Shown here in pieces: positions 1 through 11,677 of a DNA stretch of 64,000 nucleotides. Location of the stretch: assembly GCA_018398815.1 (NCBI GenBank), contig CM031616.1:68554545-68618544 (forward strand), read 5' to 3'. Each line of letters opens with the position of its first letter. Positions within the stretch are counted from its first letter, which is position 1. The translations under genes and the position numbers were made by a program. Under the pieces are notes generated by a model. It was not told the origin of the DNA. It ran no database searches and worked only from the letters and a program-made list of their open reading frames with translations. The stretch is from Conus ventricosus. Lineage: Eukaryota > Mollusca > Gastropoda > Neogastropoda > Conidae.

Positions 1-182
1 TATATACTATACTAAGATTTTTTTTTCTTTTCTGTCGTTCACGGTTATATTACCAAATAAGATTTCAACATTTTGTTAACATGATTATTAGCAATGAGTT
101 ATAGTGATTGCTAATTTTGCCCTTTTGTCCTCGGATTACATAACAGTTAACACTCCAAAGGTATAGGAGAAAATATTTGTTT

Positions 183-370
183 ATTAAATTAGTATTTGTT
201 AATCCGTTTCAATTTGATGATTCAGTTAATGTTGTTAATATTGTTCCAGAAACCCTAAAAGGGGGGAAATGTTGCTAAATTAGTATTTGTTAATCCCGTT
301 TCAATTTGATGATTCAGTTAATGTTGTTAATATTGTTCCAGAAACCCTAAAAGGGGGAAGATGTTACGTG
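183..370 (+). repeat. Two-copy 94-bp direct repeat with polypurine tract
   Basis: Two adjacent copies of about 94 bp each end in AAAAGGGGG-type purine tracts followed by TGTT. A purine tract followed directly by TG is how the internal region of an LTR retrotransposon meets its 3' LTR, so the TGTTACGTG at about 362 could be an LTR start. No LTR end or coding region was found, so this stays a suggestion. The structure recurs near 2975-3160. Confidence 0.4.
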
Positions 371-1328
371 TAATGGTTTTGTACGAAAACAAGGAGCGGC
401 TAGCTCCGAAAGTTAGAGGTCTCTCTCGCTTGAATACATCGTAACGAGCATGGCGCCCTGTCTCCGACTGCTGTCAGAATGAAGTGAGTCTGTTCTGATT
501 TTATGCATGCATGGGATGCACGCAACACACACAGTTCAACAATCTGAAAGTTTTAGAAAAGAGTACGAACAAAACTGTAACAATATCAGTTTGATCATGA
601 AAAGGAGCTGATTCAGTTTGGATATTTAAGTAAACTATGAGCAGGTCGGGTTTTTGATTTGATGAGTGGGCTGGCCAAGGTTTTCGTACAGATGTACAAT
701 AAACAATGAACATGAATATGCTGCAGCGTTTCTACAGATGCCTGGAAATCGTTTTGAATGGAAGACCACACAGCATCAATACATATAGAATATAGTACCA
801 TCATAACCCACTCAGCTTATTATGAAACACTGATCAACCAATATGAAGAGTAAACTGTTTTCTTGCGAGGATGTCAGTGAACTAGATTCATAGCGCTTTA
901 ACATGTTTTTTTTCTCTTTGTTTTAAAACCTTTTCCAAGGTTGTCTGTCATGTGAGCGGGGATGCGTTGTGCTGCCGTTACGCCCCTGACAAGTCAGGAC
1001 AGCACATCCGACTTCGGCTCTTGTCATTTATCCCATGGCTGGGGTAAGGCTTGGAGCAGTGTCAGGGCGTGTCCACGCGCCGGTGGGGCTGCACAGAGTT
1101 CCTTCCTTTCTAAGAAGAAAACCCTTTTCCTGCCTGGGAATCCTATTTGCCAGGGTTTCTTTAAAAAAAAAAAAATTAAATAAAAAAAAACGGGTATACA
1201 TTTTCAAAAAAATTCTACTGACTTTCTCACTGACGAAAACGAGATTACCAACTATCAATCGAATCTTGAGACCTTCACCTCTCTGAAAATATCCTCTGTT
1301 TTGTGAGCAGTATAAATATAAAAAGGAA

Positions 1329-1433
1329 AATTCCGTACTCATGACGAGTATACTCGACGGCCATGGCAGCGAAGAGTACACGTTCTTGCCGTCGAGTTAT
1401 CTCGTCAAATTAGGCACGGAACTTTAATGATGA
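1329..1433. repeat. Imperfect hairpin repeat
   Basis: Arms reading TTCCGT..ATGACGAGTATACTCGACGGC and its approximate reverse complement face each other across a short loop, and the left arm contains the palindrome CGAGTATACTCG. A second copy lies at 4113-4208 as part of the large duplication. It could be a small MITE-like element or a structured tail of a retroelement; no target duplication was identified. Confidence 0.45.
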
Positions 1434-1730
1434 TCATGACGACGACGATGACGATGATGATGATGGTGGTGATGATAATTATAATTAATTAAAAAGGGCA
1501 AAATACTGAAGCAGGGAGGAGGGTGGTAGGTAGGCCTACTCAGCTTTTGTTTTTGTGGTATGTGCACGCGTATGTGTGTGCATGTGCGCGCATGCATGTT
1601 TCTTCCTTAGTATATGTCTTGCTGTGTATGTCGTTGCTGTATATACGCTTTTATGTGTGTATGAATTTCACACATGTGACCCATACACACATGCATGCTT
1701 GTGCGCACGCGCACTCAAACACACTCACAC

Positions 1731-1783
1731 TCGAAACACACACACACACACACACACCACACACACACACACACACACACTCA

Positions 1784-1858
<75 letters not shown>

Positions 1859-1880
1859 TATATATATATATATTATGTAG
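1731..1880. repeat. Compound (CA)n(TA)n(TAG)n microsatellite
   Basis: Alternating CA, then TA, then TAG repeats directly abut the 3' end of the minus-strand LINE fragment. They may have grown from that element's tail. Open frames across them are low-complexity artefacts. Confidence 0.9.
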
Positions 1881-1885
1881 TAGTA

Positions 1886-2560
1886 GTAGTAGTAATAGGG
1901 ACCGGCTTTTTTTAGCCTTAGGCCTTACGGCCTATTTGGGTCCCCTCATTATTTTTCAATTTAAGTTCGGTCTGGTTGCATGCCTGTCATAAATAACATT
2001 ATATTCAATCCACACTAAAGAAAACATCTTTCAATTTAGGGTCTTCATCTAGGAGTTTTTTAAAGCTGTTGATATCAGGTGCATATTTGGTGTTAGTAGG
2101 CAGTGCATTCCAATAATTAGCAATTCTGAAGGTAAAACAAGACTTTCTTTTGTTAGTGTGATAAAAATCTTGCCTTCATTATTTCTTGTGCAATCCACTT
2201 CTGAGAATTTGAAAAGCGCATGCACATTGACATCATAATTATGGAATATTTTAAAAAATTGGATCAGGTCTCCTCTGATCCTCCTTCCTTTCAGTGAGTG
2301 TATTTGGAGATAGTGTAATCTTTCTTTATAGTTTAAATTCCTACATTCTTTCAGGATTTTAGTAGCTTGCCTTTGTACATTTTCTATCATTTTTGACTGT
2401 CTCTTGAGATGGGGACTCCAAATTACATTAGCGTATTCGAGATGGGTCTAAACAAATGCTTTAAATAACTTGATAAATGTCTCCTTTTAGGAAGTAAAAG
2501 TTCTCCTGATGAGTCCCATCATCTGATTTGCTTTGTTCACACTCTCTGGATGTGAGGATC
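1886..2560 (-). mobile_element. 5'-truncated non-LTR retrotransposon 3' end (copy A)
   Basis: The minus strand encodes a degenerate C-terminal reverse-transcriptase segment. It reads IENVQRQATKIL, then ERLHYLQIHSLKGRRIRGDL and FKIFHNY, the pattern found downstream of the RT core in CR1/L2-type LINEs (family knowledge). Only the last part of the protein remains, followed by a short 3' UTR ending in (TAC)n on the element strand. Frameshifts break it and it cannot be active. It is the duplicate of 4668-5348. Confidence 0.75.
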
Positions 2561-2645
2561 AAGATAGAATATATATTTAATATATATTATATTTATGATA
2601 TATTATATATTTATATTATATACGCACAGACACACACACAGCACG

Positions 2646-2792
2646 CCGCAAATAAGATGAACATGACAGCCAGGGACTCAACCAATTAACATTTTTTTTT
2701 CTTCATATGATTTATAATATAAAACAGAGGACTTTGTTGAAGCATTTAAAAATTAATCAAAATATTCTGTCAATTGTTGTTCATTTAAATTT
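2646..2792. other. Spacer between duplicated blocks
   Basis: This AT-rich sequence has no counterpart at the end of copy B and separates the two duplication copies. No gene or element is recognised. Confidence 0.5.
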
Positions 2793-4112
2793 ATATACTA
2801 TACTAAGATTTTTTTTTTCTTTTCTGTCGTTCACGGTTATATTACCAAATAAGATTTCAACATTTTGTTAACATGATTATTAGCAATGAGTTATAGTGAT
2901 TGCTAAATTTTGCCCTTTTGTCCTCGGATTACATAACATTAACACTCCAAGGTATAGTAGAAAATATTGTTTATTAAATTAGTATTTGTTAATCCCGTTT
3001 CAATTTGATGATTCAGTTAATGTTGTTAATATTGTTCCAGAAACCCTAAAAGGGGGAAATGTTGCTAAATAGTATTTGTTAATCCCGTTTTCAATTTGAT
3101 GATTCAGTTAAGTTGTTAATATTGTTCCAGAAACCCTAAAAGGGGGAAGATGTTACGTGTAATGGTTTTGTACGAAAACAAGGAGCGGCTAGCTCCGAAA
3201 GTTAGAGGTCTCTCTCGCTGAATACATCGTAACGAGCATGGCGCCCTGTCTCCGACTGCTGTCAGAATGAAGTGAGTCTGTTCTGATTTTATGCATGCAT
3301 GGGATGCACGCAACACACACAGTTCAACAATTCTGAAAGTTTTTAGAAAAGAGTACGAACAAAAACTGTAACAATATCAGTTTGATCATGAAAAAGGAGC
3401 TGATTCAGTTTGGATATTTAAGTAACTATGAGCAGGTCGGTTTTTGATTTGATGAGTGGGCTGGCCAAGGTTTTCGTACAGATGTACAATAAACAATGAA
3501 CATGAATATGCTGCAGCGTTTCTACAGATGCCTGGAAATCGTTTTGAATGGAAGACCACACAGCATCAATACATATAGAATATAGTACCATCATAACCCA
3601 CTCAGTTTAAATATAAACACTGAATCAACCAATATGAAGAGTAAATGTTTCTTGCGAGGATGTCATGAACTAGATTCATAGCGCTTTAACATGTTTTTTT
3701 TTCTCTTGTGTTTTAAAACCCTTTCCAAGGTGTCTGTCATGTGAGCGGGATGCGTTGTGCTGCCGTTACGCCCCTGACAAGTCAGGACCACACATCCGAC
3801 TTCGCTCTTGTCATTTATCCCAATGGCTGGGGTAAGGCTTGGAGCATGTCAGGGCGTGTCCACGCGCCGGTGGGCCTGCACAGAGTTCCTTCCTTTCTAA
3901 GAAGAAAACCCTTTTCTGCCTGGAATCCTATTTGCCAGGGTTTCTTTAAAAAAAAAAAAAATTAAATAAAAAAAAACGGGTATACATTTTCAAAAAATTC
4001 TACTGACTTTCTCACTGACGAAAACGAGATTACCAACTATCAATCGAATCTGAGACCTTCACCTCTCTGAAAATATCCTCTGTTTTGTGAGCAGTATAAA
4101 TATAAAAAGGAA

Positions 4113-4208
4113 AATTCCGTACTCATGACGAGTATACTCGACGGCCATGGCAGCGAAGAGTACACGTTCTTGCCGTCGAGTTATCTCGTCAAATTAGGCA
4201 CGGAACTT
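4113..4208. repeat. Imperfect hairpin repeat (duplicate)
   Basis: Copy B counterpart of the hairpin at 1329-1433, with the same GACGAGTATACTCGACGGC arm. Confidence 0.45.
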
Positions 4209-4518
4209 TAAATGATGATCATGACGACGACGATGACGATGATGAGATGGTGGTGATGATAATTATAAATTAATTAAAAAGGGCAAAATACTGAAGCAGG
4301 GAGGAGGGTGGTAGGTAGGCCTACTCAGCTTTTGTTTTTGTGTATGTGCACGCGAATGTGTGTGCATGTGCGCGCATGCATGTTTCTTCCTTAGTATATG
4401 TCTTGCTGTGTATGTCGTTGCTGTATATACGCTTTTATGTGTGTATGAATTTCACACATGTGACCCAATACACACATGCATGCTTGTGCGCACGCGCACT
4501 CAAACACACTCACACTCG

Positions 4519-4571
<53 letters not shown>

Positions 4572-4676
4572 GCATATAAATATATATATATATATATATA
4601 ATATATATAATATATATATATAATATATATATATAATATATATTATATAAATATATATATGTAGTAGTAGTAGTAG
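4519..4676. repeat. Compound (CA)n(TA)n(TAG)n microsatellite
   Basis: Copy B counterpart of 1731-1880. The CA run is longer and the TA run is interrupted by AA. Confidence 0.9.
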
Positions 4677-5348
4677 TAATAGGGACCGGCTTTTTTTAGC
4701 CTTAGCCTTTACGGCCTATTTGGGTCCCCTCATTATTTTTCAATTTAAGTTCGGTCTGGTTGCATGCCTGTCATAAATAACATTATATTCAATCCACACT
4801 AAAGAAAACATCTTTCAATTTAGGGTCTTCATCTAGGATTTTTTTAAAGCTGTTGATATCAGGTGCATATTTGGTGTTATAGGCAGTGCATTCCAATAAT
4901 TAGCAATTCTGAAGGAAAACAAGACTTTCTTTTGTTAGTGTGATAAAATCTTGCCTTCATTATTTCTTGTGCAATCCACTTCTGAGAATTTGAAAAGCGC
5001 ATGCACATTGACATCATAATTATGGAATATTTTAAAAAATTGGATCAGGTCTCCTCTGATCCTCCTTCCTTTCAGTGAGTGTATTTGGAGATAGTGTAAT
5101 CTTTCTTTATAGTTTAAATTCCTACATTCTTTCAGGATTTTAGTAGCTTGCCTTTGTACATTTTCTATCATTTTGACTGTCTCTTGAGATGGGGACTCCA
5201 AATTACATTAGCGTATTCGAGATGAGGTCTAACAAATGCTTTAAATAACTTGATAAATGTCTCCTTTTCTAGGAAGGTAAAAGTTCTCCTGATGAGTCCC
5301 ATCATCTGATTTGCTTTGTTCACCACTCTCTGGATGTGAGGATCAAAG
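4668..5348 (-). mobile_element. 5'-truncated non-LTR retrotransposon 3' end (copy B)
   Basis: This is the better preserved copy. From 5348 downward the minus strand reads NKANQMMGLIRRTF, then KAFVRPHLEYANVIWSP, then after a frameshift near 5180 continues with ENVQRQATKIL and RRIRGDLIQFFKIF. These are the conserved blocks after the RT core of CR1/L2-like LINEs. The endonuclease and catalytic RT motifs are absent, so this is a dead 5'-truncated copy. Confidence 0.8.
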
Positions 5349-5349
5349 A

Positions 5350-5350
5350 T

Positions 5351-5423
<73 letters not shown>

Positions 5424-5560
5424 ACGCACAGACACACACACACACGCACGCACGTGTGTGTGCGCATGCACACATGCCTGCACATGCACAAGGTGCTCAT
5501 GCACACACACACTCAGACACACACAAACGCACACGCACGCACGCACACACACACTCAGAG
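5350..5560. repeat. (TA)n then CA/GCAC-rich microsatellite
   Basis: A run of about 70 bp of TA leads into CACA and CGCACG repeats and marks the outer limit of duplication copy B. Confidence 0.9.
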
Positions 5561-5700
5561 ATTAACTTACGAAACTGTGCTGTACCTTAATTGCTGCACT
5601 CCTGACAGGTGGTGAGCATATTCTAACCTTCACCCCCACCCCCACCCCCTCCACCCCCTCCCCTCCCCCCATCGCCTGATACGGTTAAAAAAAAAAAAAG

Positions 5701-5828
5701 AAATTTTAGAAAGAGAGGGTGTTAGTTACCGCCCATGACATTGACAAACAAAGCACATGACAAACAAAGCACATTAATTGTTTGTCAATGTCATTGGCGG
5801 TAACTAACACCCTCTCTTTCTAAATTTT
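5701..5828. mobile_element. Hairpin MITE-like element
   Basis: Two nearly perfect 50-bp arms (5701-5750 and 5779-5828) are inverted around a 28-bp loop that contains a short direct repeat (ACAAACAAAGCACAT). The arm core reads GAGGGTGTTAGTTACCGCC. The structure is typical of a small foldback or MITE. No transposase and no clear target duplication are visible because a poly-A run abuts the left arm. Confidence 0.6.
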
Positions 5829-5829
5829 G

Positions 5830-6560
5830 CTTCGTCCTCCACCGTCAGTCACGCCATTTAAAAAATAAAAAAATAAAAAAAAAAGAAGAAAGATACAGCC
5901 TTTTTCATACCGAAAAGCAGTGGCAATCGGAGTAAACATTGTCCGTCCGTCTTGCCACTTTTTTCTGCTATTACGCAACGAACATGTACAGCAAGAATCA
6001 TTTCTGCAGTCTCTTTCTCTGCTGTGAAAAGTCCATGCCGCAGATCTAGTTCAATTAGACACTCTAGTATTAGTTTGCCTATTCATGGCAGGTCACCAAC
6101 GTATTTTGAAATGTGTTTCATTGAAACCACTGATGTCGAGAATTGCGTAACGTATATGATGACTCGTTGTACTTGACAATGCACTGCAAGATGTACTTAA
6201 TATTTTGCGACAATGTAAAATTTGCAGTGTATTTCTATGGATTTCGTAAAGATCTGTCTTTTGAAACAAGAAAGACCCCTTGCTGCTGTAGAGAGGTTTC
6301 GTTTGTTTTATTCACCATAAATGTCAAACTGGTATATTTGTTTTAGTATCTTTTGCAAGATGTGTCTATATATGTGGTTCATCTAAGTGCTACACGCCAC
6401 AATATTTTCCGTATCCACTTCTGGTTGGTAGAACTTCTATTAAAAGATCTGAAATTGACATATCTAATTACTAAGTAACTTGATGTTGGTTGCAATAAAT
6501 ACATTCAATATTATTTAGAAAATTCAATTCATCATTTTGTTTTAATGCCAATTTTTGGAT
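5830..6560. other. Gene-free stretch
   Basis: Moderately AT-rich sequence with short stop-bounded frames only. No conserved protein, repeat family or RNA is recognised. Confidence 0.4.
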
Positions 6561-6566
6561 GTCAAA

Positions 6567-6735
6567 ATTTCCCCGAAGTTGGAGTGTGGCTGCCTGAGTA
6601 GCGGGCTAAACAACAGTCGTGCACATAAAACTCCACTCCCTTTGTTGAGTAGATGGAATTAATCCTTGCCTGTCTATACAGGGAGTGTCCGCAGGAGTAT
6701 ATCAGCCTGCGTATGCAGAAAAGAAGAAAAAGAGA
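6567..6735 (+). mobile_element. SINE family 2, 5'-truncated copy
   Basis: It matches the 3' half of the SINE at 46591-46995: the central domain CGAAGTTGGAGTGTGGCTGCC, then ACTCCACT, then GGGAGTGTCCGCAGGAGTAT and the CAGCCTGCGTA/TGCAGAAA tail. The tRNA-like head is missing. A short extra segment interrupts it near 6640-6670. Confidence 0.8.
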
Positions 6736-6739
6736 GGAT

Positions 6740-7430
6740 GTCAAAATGCTGCAGAAGATTTTCATCACAGATTTATGTCCATTGGCATTTAGTAATATCT
6801 TTATGCACAGCATCTCAATGTCAATCGAAGTTTAGTTATGTTACTATCTGTAAGTGGCGAAAAACGGCAATGTGAAAGTTTACCATGGACACACACACAC
6901 ACATGCACGCACACACGCGCGTGCACATACACACACACGCACAAAAGAGAGTAAAGGCGAAGAATGTGGTTTCATGAGACAAAATGGGGTACATTTGTAT
7001 ATTTTTTCACATGCATTATATAGTGAGAGCACAGTTGTTGCCATATTAAAAAGGGAGGTGGGGGATTGGGGGTCGAACGGACAGCTTGGGGCTTGTGGGA
7101 GCCCTTTCGCGGGTACTCAACCTTCCTCCCCTCCCCGTGCACGCCTCTCCCGTGGGCAGAGTTTGGTAATAGAAACATGGTTTGCATGTCGTCATTCCTT
7201 TGCTGTCCTTACCATTTCTTATTCCGTTCCTCTCTCCAGCGTTGAACTTTTAATTCCAGAGTTCACTAAAAACAAAACAAACGCAAGAAAAAAAGGTATG
7301 TAGTGAATTTCCAAAGCTGGGAGCGCTGGGGGAGAGGGGATTTCTGTCTATTTTCTTCTGGTGTGATTCTGTGAGCATGCGAGTGCGTTTCTGAGCGTGA
7401 CTGCCCTCTCTAACCCCACTCTTCTCCTAC
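6740..7430. other. Gene-free stretch with a CA/CGCACA microsatellite
   Basis: A CA-rich microsatellite occupies about 6890-6945. The rest shows no recognisable coding region or repeat family. Confidence 0.4.
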
Positions 7431-7435
7431 TCCAG

Positions 7436-7637
7436 TTCCCTATCTGAACAGTATGTGGTCCTGATAACCATACATCTTGCACACCTGCTCATCAGGTTCC
7501 TTCCAACGCAGGCCCTGTACAGCGGGGAGACTGAGGAATGCAACAACCGCCTGGAGCCTTTTCTGCAGGACCTCACGGACCTAGACACTCTTTTCACGCA
7601 TGGAACTATAATCGAAGCTGAGGGATGTGGTCGAGAG
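7436..7637 (+). CDS. Possible internal exon of an unrecognised gene
   Basis: A pyrimidine-rich acceptor (CTTCTCCTACTCCAG) precedes an open stretch of 67 codons that ends at GAGAG/GTGTGT, a usable donor. The predicted peptide has ordinary composition: a hydrophobic stretch (HLAHLLIRFLPTQ) followed by an acidic part (GETEECNNRLEPFLQDL, DLDTLF). It stands out from the low-complexity frames around it. I do not recognise the family, and no partner exon was found upstream or downstream, so it may be a chance open frame. Confidence 0.25.
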
Positions 7638-7784
7638 GTGTGTGTCTTCGTGTGTTCTTCCACGGTGTGTGTGTTTGTTTTTTTTTAGTCTTTCTCGTCC
7701 TTCCATCTATCCCTTTGGTTTACTCTTTGCTCATCGTCCTTCATTCAGTTTCTCTTTTTTTTTTCATGACTCCCCTCCATTCTA

Positions 7785-7809
7785 CCCCCCCCCCCCCCCC
7801 CCCCCCCCC
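7785..7809. repeat. Poly-C tract
   Basis: Uninterrupted run of 25 C. Confidence 0.95.
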
Positions 7810-7934
7810 TTTGGGTTTAGTAGGAGTTAGGTCACTAAGGGTAGGGTAGGGTTCGGGAATCTTTCTCTCCCTCTCTCTTTGGTGACCCCTTGATTTCACC
7901 CGTCGTTCCCAAACGTGGAATTTCAAGGCTTAGA

Positions 7935-9115
7935 CGATGCTATTTGTTACCTGGCAGTCAAGTCTGCTTGAGGGCAAACCTGGGATTTTAAGGTGCAGAT
8001 AGTCTTTATTGTTACCATACTTTCTTCAACTGTTATGGTTAAACCTGGCATTCTAAGTTCTAGTTCCTTCTCACTGTTACCTTGCTTTCAGTCTGTTACA
8101 GGCCAAACCTGGCATTCTAAGGTGTGGATAGTTCTCACTGTTCCTTGCTTTCAGTCTGTTACTGGCCAAACCTGGCATTCTAAGGTGTGGATAGTTCTTA
8201 TTGTTACCTTGCTTTCAGTCTGTTACATGCCAAACCTGGCATTCTAAGGTGTGGATAGTTCTCACTGTTCCTTGCTTTCAGTCTGTTACATGCCAAACCT
8301 GGCATTCTAAGGTGTGGATAGTTCTCACTGTTACCTTGCTTTCAGTCTGTTACTGGCCAAACCTGGCATTCTAAGGTGTGGATAGTTCTCACTGTTACCT
8401 TGCTTTCAGTCTGTTACTGGCCAAACCTGGCATTCTAAGGTGTGGATAGTTCTCACTGTTCCTTGCTTTCAGTCTGTTACATGCCAAACCTGGCATTCTA
8501 AGGTGTGGATAGTTCTCAGTTACCTTGCTTTCAGTCTGTTACAGGCCAAACCTGGCATTCTAAGGTGTGGATAGTTCTCACTGTTACCTTGCTTTCAGTC
8601 TGTTACTGGCCAAACCTGGCATTCTAAAGTGTGGATAGTTCTCACTGTTCCTTGCTTTCAGTCTGTTACTGGCCAAACCTGGCATTCTAAGGTGTGGATA
8701 GTTCTCACTGTTACCTTGCTTTCAGTCTGTTACTGGCCAAACCTGGCATTCTAAGGTGTGGATAGTTCTCACTGTTACCTTGCTTTCAGTCTGTTACTGG
8801 CCAAACCTGGCATTCTAAGGTGTGGATAGTTCTCACTGTTACCTTGCTTTCAGTCTGTTACTGGCCAAACCTGGCATTCTAAGGTGTGGATAGTTCTCAC
8901 TGTTACCTTGCTTTCAGTCCGTTAAGGCCAAACCTGGCATTCTAAGATGTGGATAGTTCTCACTGTTCCTTGCTTTCAGTCTGTTAAGATCCTGACATTT
9001 TAAGGTACAGATAGTTCTCATTGTTACTTTAATTTGAGTCTGTTATTGACACCCTTGTGATTTCAAATTGTAAACCATTCTCATTGTAAACTTGCTTTTA
9101 GACTGTCATGGTCAT
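7935..9115 (+). repeat. 64-bp minisatellite with splice-acceptor-like core
   Basis: About 17 head-to-tail units of roughly 64 bp, with the clean ones between about 8040 and 8940. Each reads GGCCAAACCTGGCATTCTAA, then GTGTGGATAGTTCTCACTG, then TTACCTTGCTTTCAGTCTG. Edge units are diverged. Units alternate between TTACC and TTCC variants. Every unit carries a pyrimidine tract plus CAG on the plus strand. Confidence 0.95.
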
Positions 9116-9169
9116 ACCTGGGATTTGAATGGACCGCACTAGACTAAAATCTAAACATGTAAAAGAAGA

Positions 9170-10420
9170 TACCGATACTTTCATGCCCGAAGAGAATCTG
9201 ACCCAGTTTAAAGAAAATGAAACTGTTTCATGTGAAGTTATAATTTTAAAAGAAATGTCACAAGCTCTCAGAAATAAGGAGAAAATGAATCAGCGCTGGG
9301 GAGTGATGATTTGAAAACAGAATGCTGAAATTTCTTTTGGGAAAAAGCAGGTCTGCTCCTACTAATTCATTCATTGATTCTTATTGGGAAAAGATTAATG
9401 TCACTCACGCAGACAAGGCATCACCATTTTCCTTCATAAAGACACAAAGAAAGTGAAAATTCAAGTTAGTGGATATTGACAAACACAGAATCTGAAAGTT
9501 CACCTCAAGTACTGGCAGAGAAATTAATATGTAAAGTCATAAACATTGTACTTAACGAGGACAAAGTGGGCTATATTCACAGAAAAAATGTCGCAAAAGT
9601 TACAAGATCCATTGATGACATGATAAATAGTCTTGATAAAACTGGCAAAACCAGGTTATTTGTTGGCCTTAAATTATTCTAAGGCTTTTGAGTCGATTTC
9701 TGAAGCATGTTTTGTATGCTTTGAAGTGTTGTGGTTTGGACCTAATTTTAAAAACGTCAATTTGTTCTGACTAGTAGTTAAAGCAGACTGCTGAACAAAA
9801 GCTTCCGTTTTCCTTAGATGATAACATTTCCATTCTGGGTAACTATTTCGAAACGGATAAAATGGGTAGGCATGCAAAATAAAATTTAAAAAAGACAAGA
9901 ATTAATAGAAAACTGGAGCGAGAAAGACATAAGCATTCATAGCAAAATTGCAATCCTTAAGACATTATTCTGTCAACTTGCATTTATTATACAAAGCACA
10001 GGCATTCCAGAAATAATATTGAACAAATCAAATACATGGTTACCTGAGTTTGTAGAGCACAGAAAATACTGTAATGGAAGAGAAAAATGATAGAACCTAG
10101 TCACAGAAAAGGCAGATTACACATGGTCAGTGTTACAGAGCATCAAGAAGATAAGTATTTACAGTGGCAAATTATTTCAGTCACCAAACCAAAAATCTGA
10201 TACATATACAGTATGGCATTTATGTTACATTGAAAACAGTCATGAAATCTTCACGGTAAATATATGTTGGAAAGCAAAGCAAAAACGGTTATTTGAACTT
10301 CAAAATGATTCTTGGAAAGAAGTTAGAACAAGTTACTTTGGTAATAAACATGAAATACAAACAGATGAAATAAATCGTCATACTCCACACAGCCAAAGGT
10401 ATTTCACAATAATTTTATAA
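9170..10420 (+). mobile_element. Decayed L1-like LINE, reverse transcriptase region
   Basis: Broken reading frames on the plus strand line up in order with an L1-clade ORF2. There is a pre-RT block (NLTQFKENETVSCEVIILKE), then VLAEKL..IVLNEDKVGYIHRKN corresponding to the conserved HEDQTGFI block, then after a frameshift NYSKAFESISE corresponding to the DFSKAFDS block with WFGPNF following. A post-RT segment follows (about 9920-10090), and a C-terminal-like piece lies at 10130-10420. The usual RT motif A aspartate is Asn here, and stops are frequent, so this is an old relic. Assignment rests on motif order only. Confidence 0.6.
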
Positions 10421-10579
10421 AATACAAAGGGAAGGTATCAATATTTCTGAAAATGGGCTGAAAATTGTATTGAATATGCGAGAGAGAGAATTCACAACAA
10501 TGAATAGTAACAGCTTAATTTAAATGAAATTACAGACATGAGCAAAAGCCAAACAAAGGAATAAACAAATTACAAAGAA

Positions 10580-10660
10580 AAACAAAACATAGCGTCGGCC
10601 TATTTGATCTTCTTCAGGCAAGACAAATAACATTAAAGAAAATAAAAATGAAGGACAAGT
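10580..10660 (-). repeat. Penelope-type terminal repeat fragment
   Basis: On the minus strand it reads CTTGCCTGAAGAAGAT then AGGCCGACGC. This resembles the segment found at 21785-21850 and in the inverted repeat at 59230-59536. It carries a CTGAAGA hammerhead-like core, but its GAAAC box is degenerate. Confidence 0.4.
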
Positions 10661-10879
10661 AGCCAGTCACTTATCTTTTCAAAACTGTGAGCAAAAAAGG
10701 CGGGAAAAGTGGCTGACAAAGAAACAATACGGGTTAAAATAATAATGAAGAAGAAAACACTATGGTCGTAGTTTGATGGTATAATAGTTTCATAGTCTAA
10801 TTGTAAACTACTATAATTAATAATATCTTTTAACACCACGATTATAAACATCAATTAGATTTTAGCTTACTGTCTTTCC

Positions 10880-11670
10880 CATATCATTATTTTCATGATT
10901 ATGCAAATGACCATTTTTAAAACCATTGATATGTTTTTCATGTTCTATCTTTCCCATCATCCATATCCTCCTCCCTCTTCTTCTCTTTCTTCGTCTTCTC
11001 CTACCCCTCCCTTTTCTTCTTTCTTATCATTATCATCATCGCTATTATTATCCTCATTTTACTATTGCTGCTGTAACCATATTGCTGTACTACTGTCTTA
11101 CTCCTCTCCTTCTGCAAGTATCGTTTTCTGCAAGTACTTATATTAGGCCTACTACAATTACTATTATCATTTTTAGTACTTCATTTTTATATGATTATGC
11201 TACCAACATTATTATTTTTATTTTTAGTAGCAGTATTTTGTTTATTTTATTCAATAGTCATCATCATTATTATTATTATTATAATTTAACCTGTGTTGTC
11301 TCCCCTTCAGCCTTGCTTCCATTCCCTTCGGATGTCTTTTTTTCTCTCTCTTATTTGAGTCAAATTCTTCCTTTGTTCAACTGTCGCCATTCAATTTCAT
11401 ATGCCTATGCTAACTCTGATATACCGTTTTGCTGAGGATTTCATCAGCCAGAGCAAAATGATTGATGCTCTTTAAAACAAAATGACAATGTAGCCAACAA
11501 AAATGACCCGTATTTCCCCACAATGTTTCCTCTGTGACCTATAATCTTTTTTTAACGAAAAAAAATTGGTGGGCACACACACACACACACCGGAAAAATT
11601 CCAATGATCAACATCAATGCCGTACACAAGCATCAAATCTTATTAACATCTCGCATACCTTCTCATCTCC
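10880..11670. other. Low-complexity CT/TTA-rich stretch
   Basis: Long runs rich in TCC, TTC and TTA (about 10960-11300). The apparent open frames here are compositional. A short CA run sits at 11574-11592. No gene is recognised. Confidence 0.6.
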
Positions 11671-11677
11671 AATCCAT

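Larger units (their letters stand above)
1..2645. repeat. Large tandem duplication, copy A
   Basis: This block aligns almost base for base with 2793-5445, with the same order of sub-features: a two-copy 94-bp direct repeat, a purine tract, a hairpin, a CA/TA microsatellite and a LINE fragment. The window opens inside the unit, so its true left edge is not seen. Copies A and B differ mainly by one-base indels, many in homopolymers. Confidence 0.9.
2793..5445. repeat. Large tandem duplication, copy B
   Basis: This is the second copy of the unit in 1-2645. It diverges mostly by one-base losses in runs, and the TA array near its end is longer. The pattern fits either a recent genomic duplication in a poorly polished region or two haplotypes wrongly joined in tandem. 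Confidence 0.9.

Noticed and set aside
7935..9115. CRISPR-like array
   Set aside because: There are no variable spacers between repeats; units are contiguous, and the DNA is eukaryotic.
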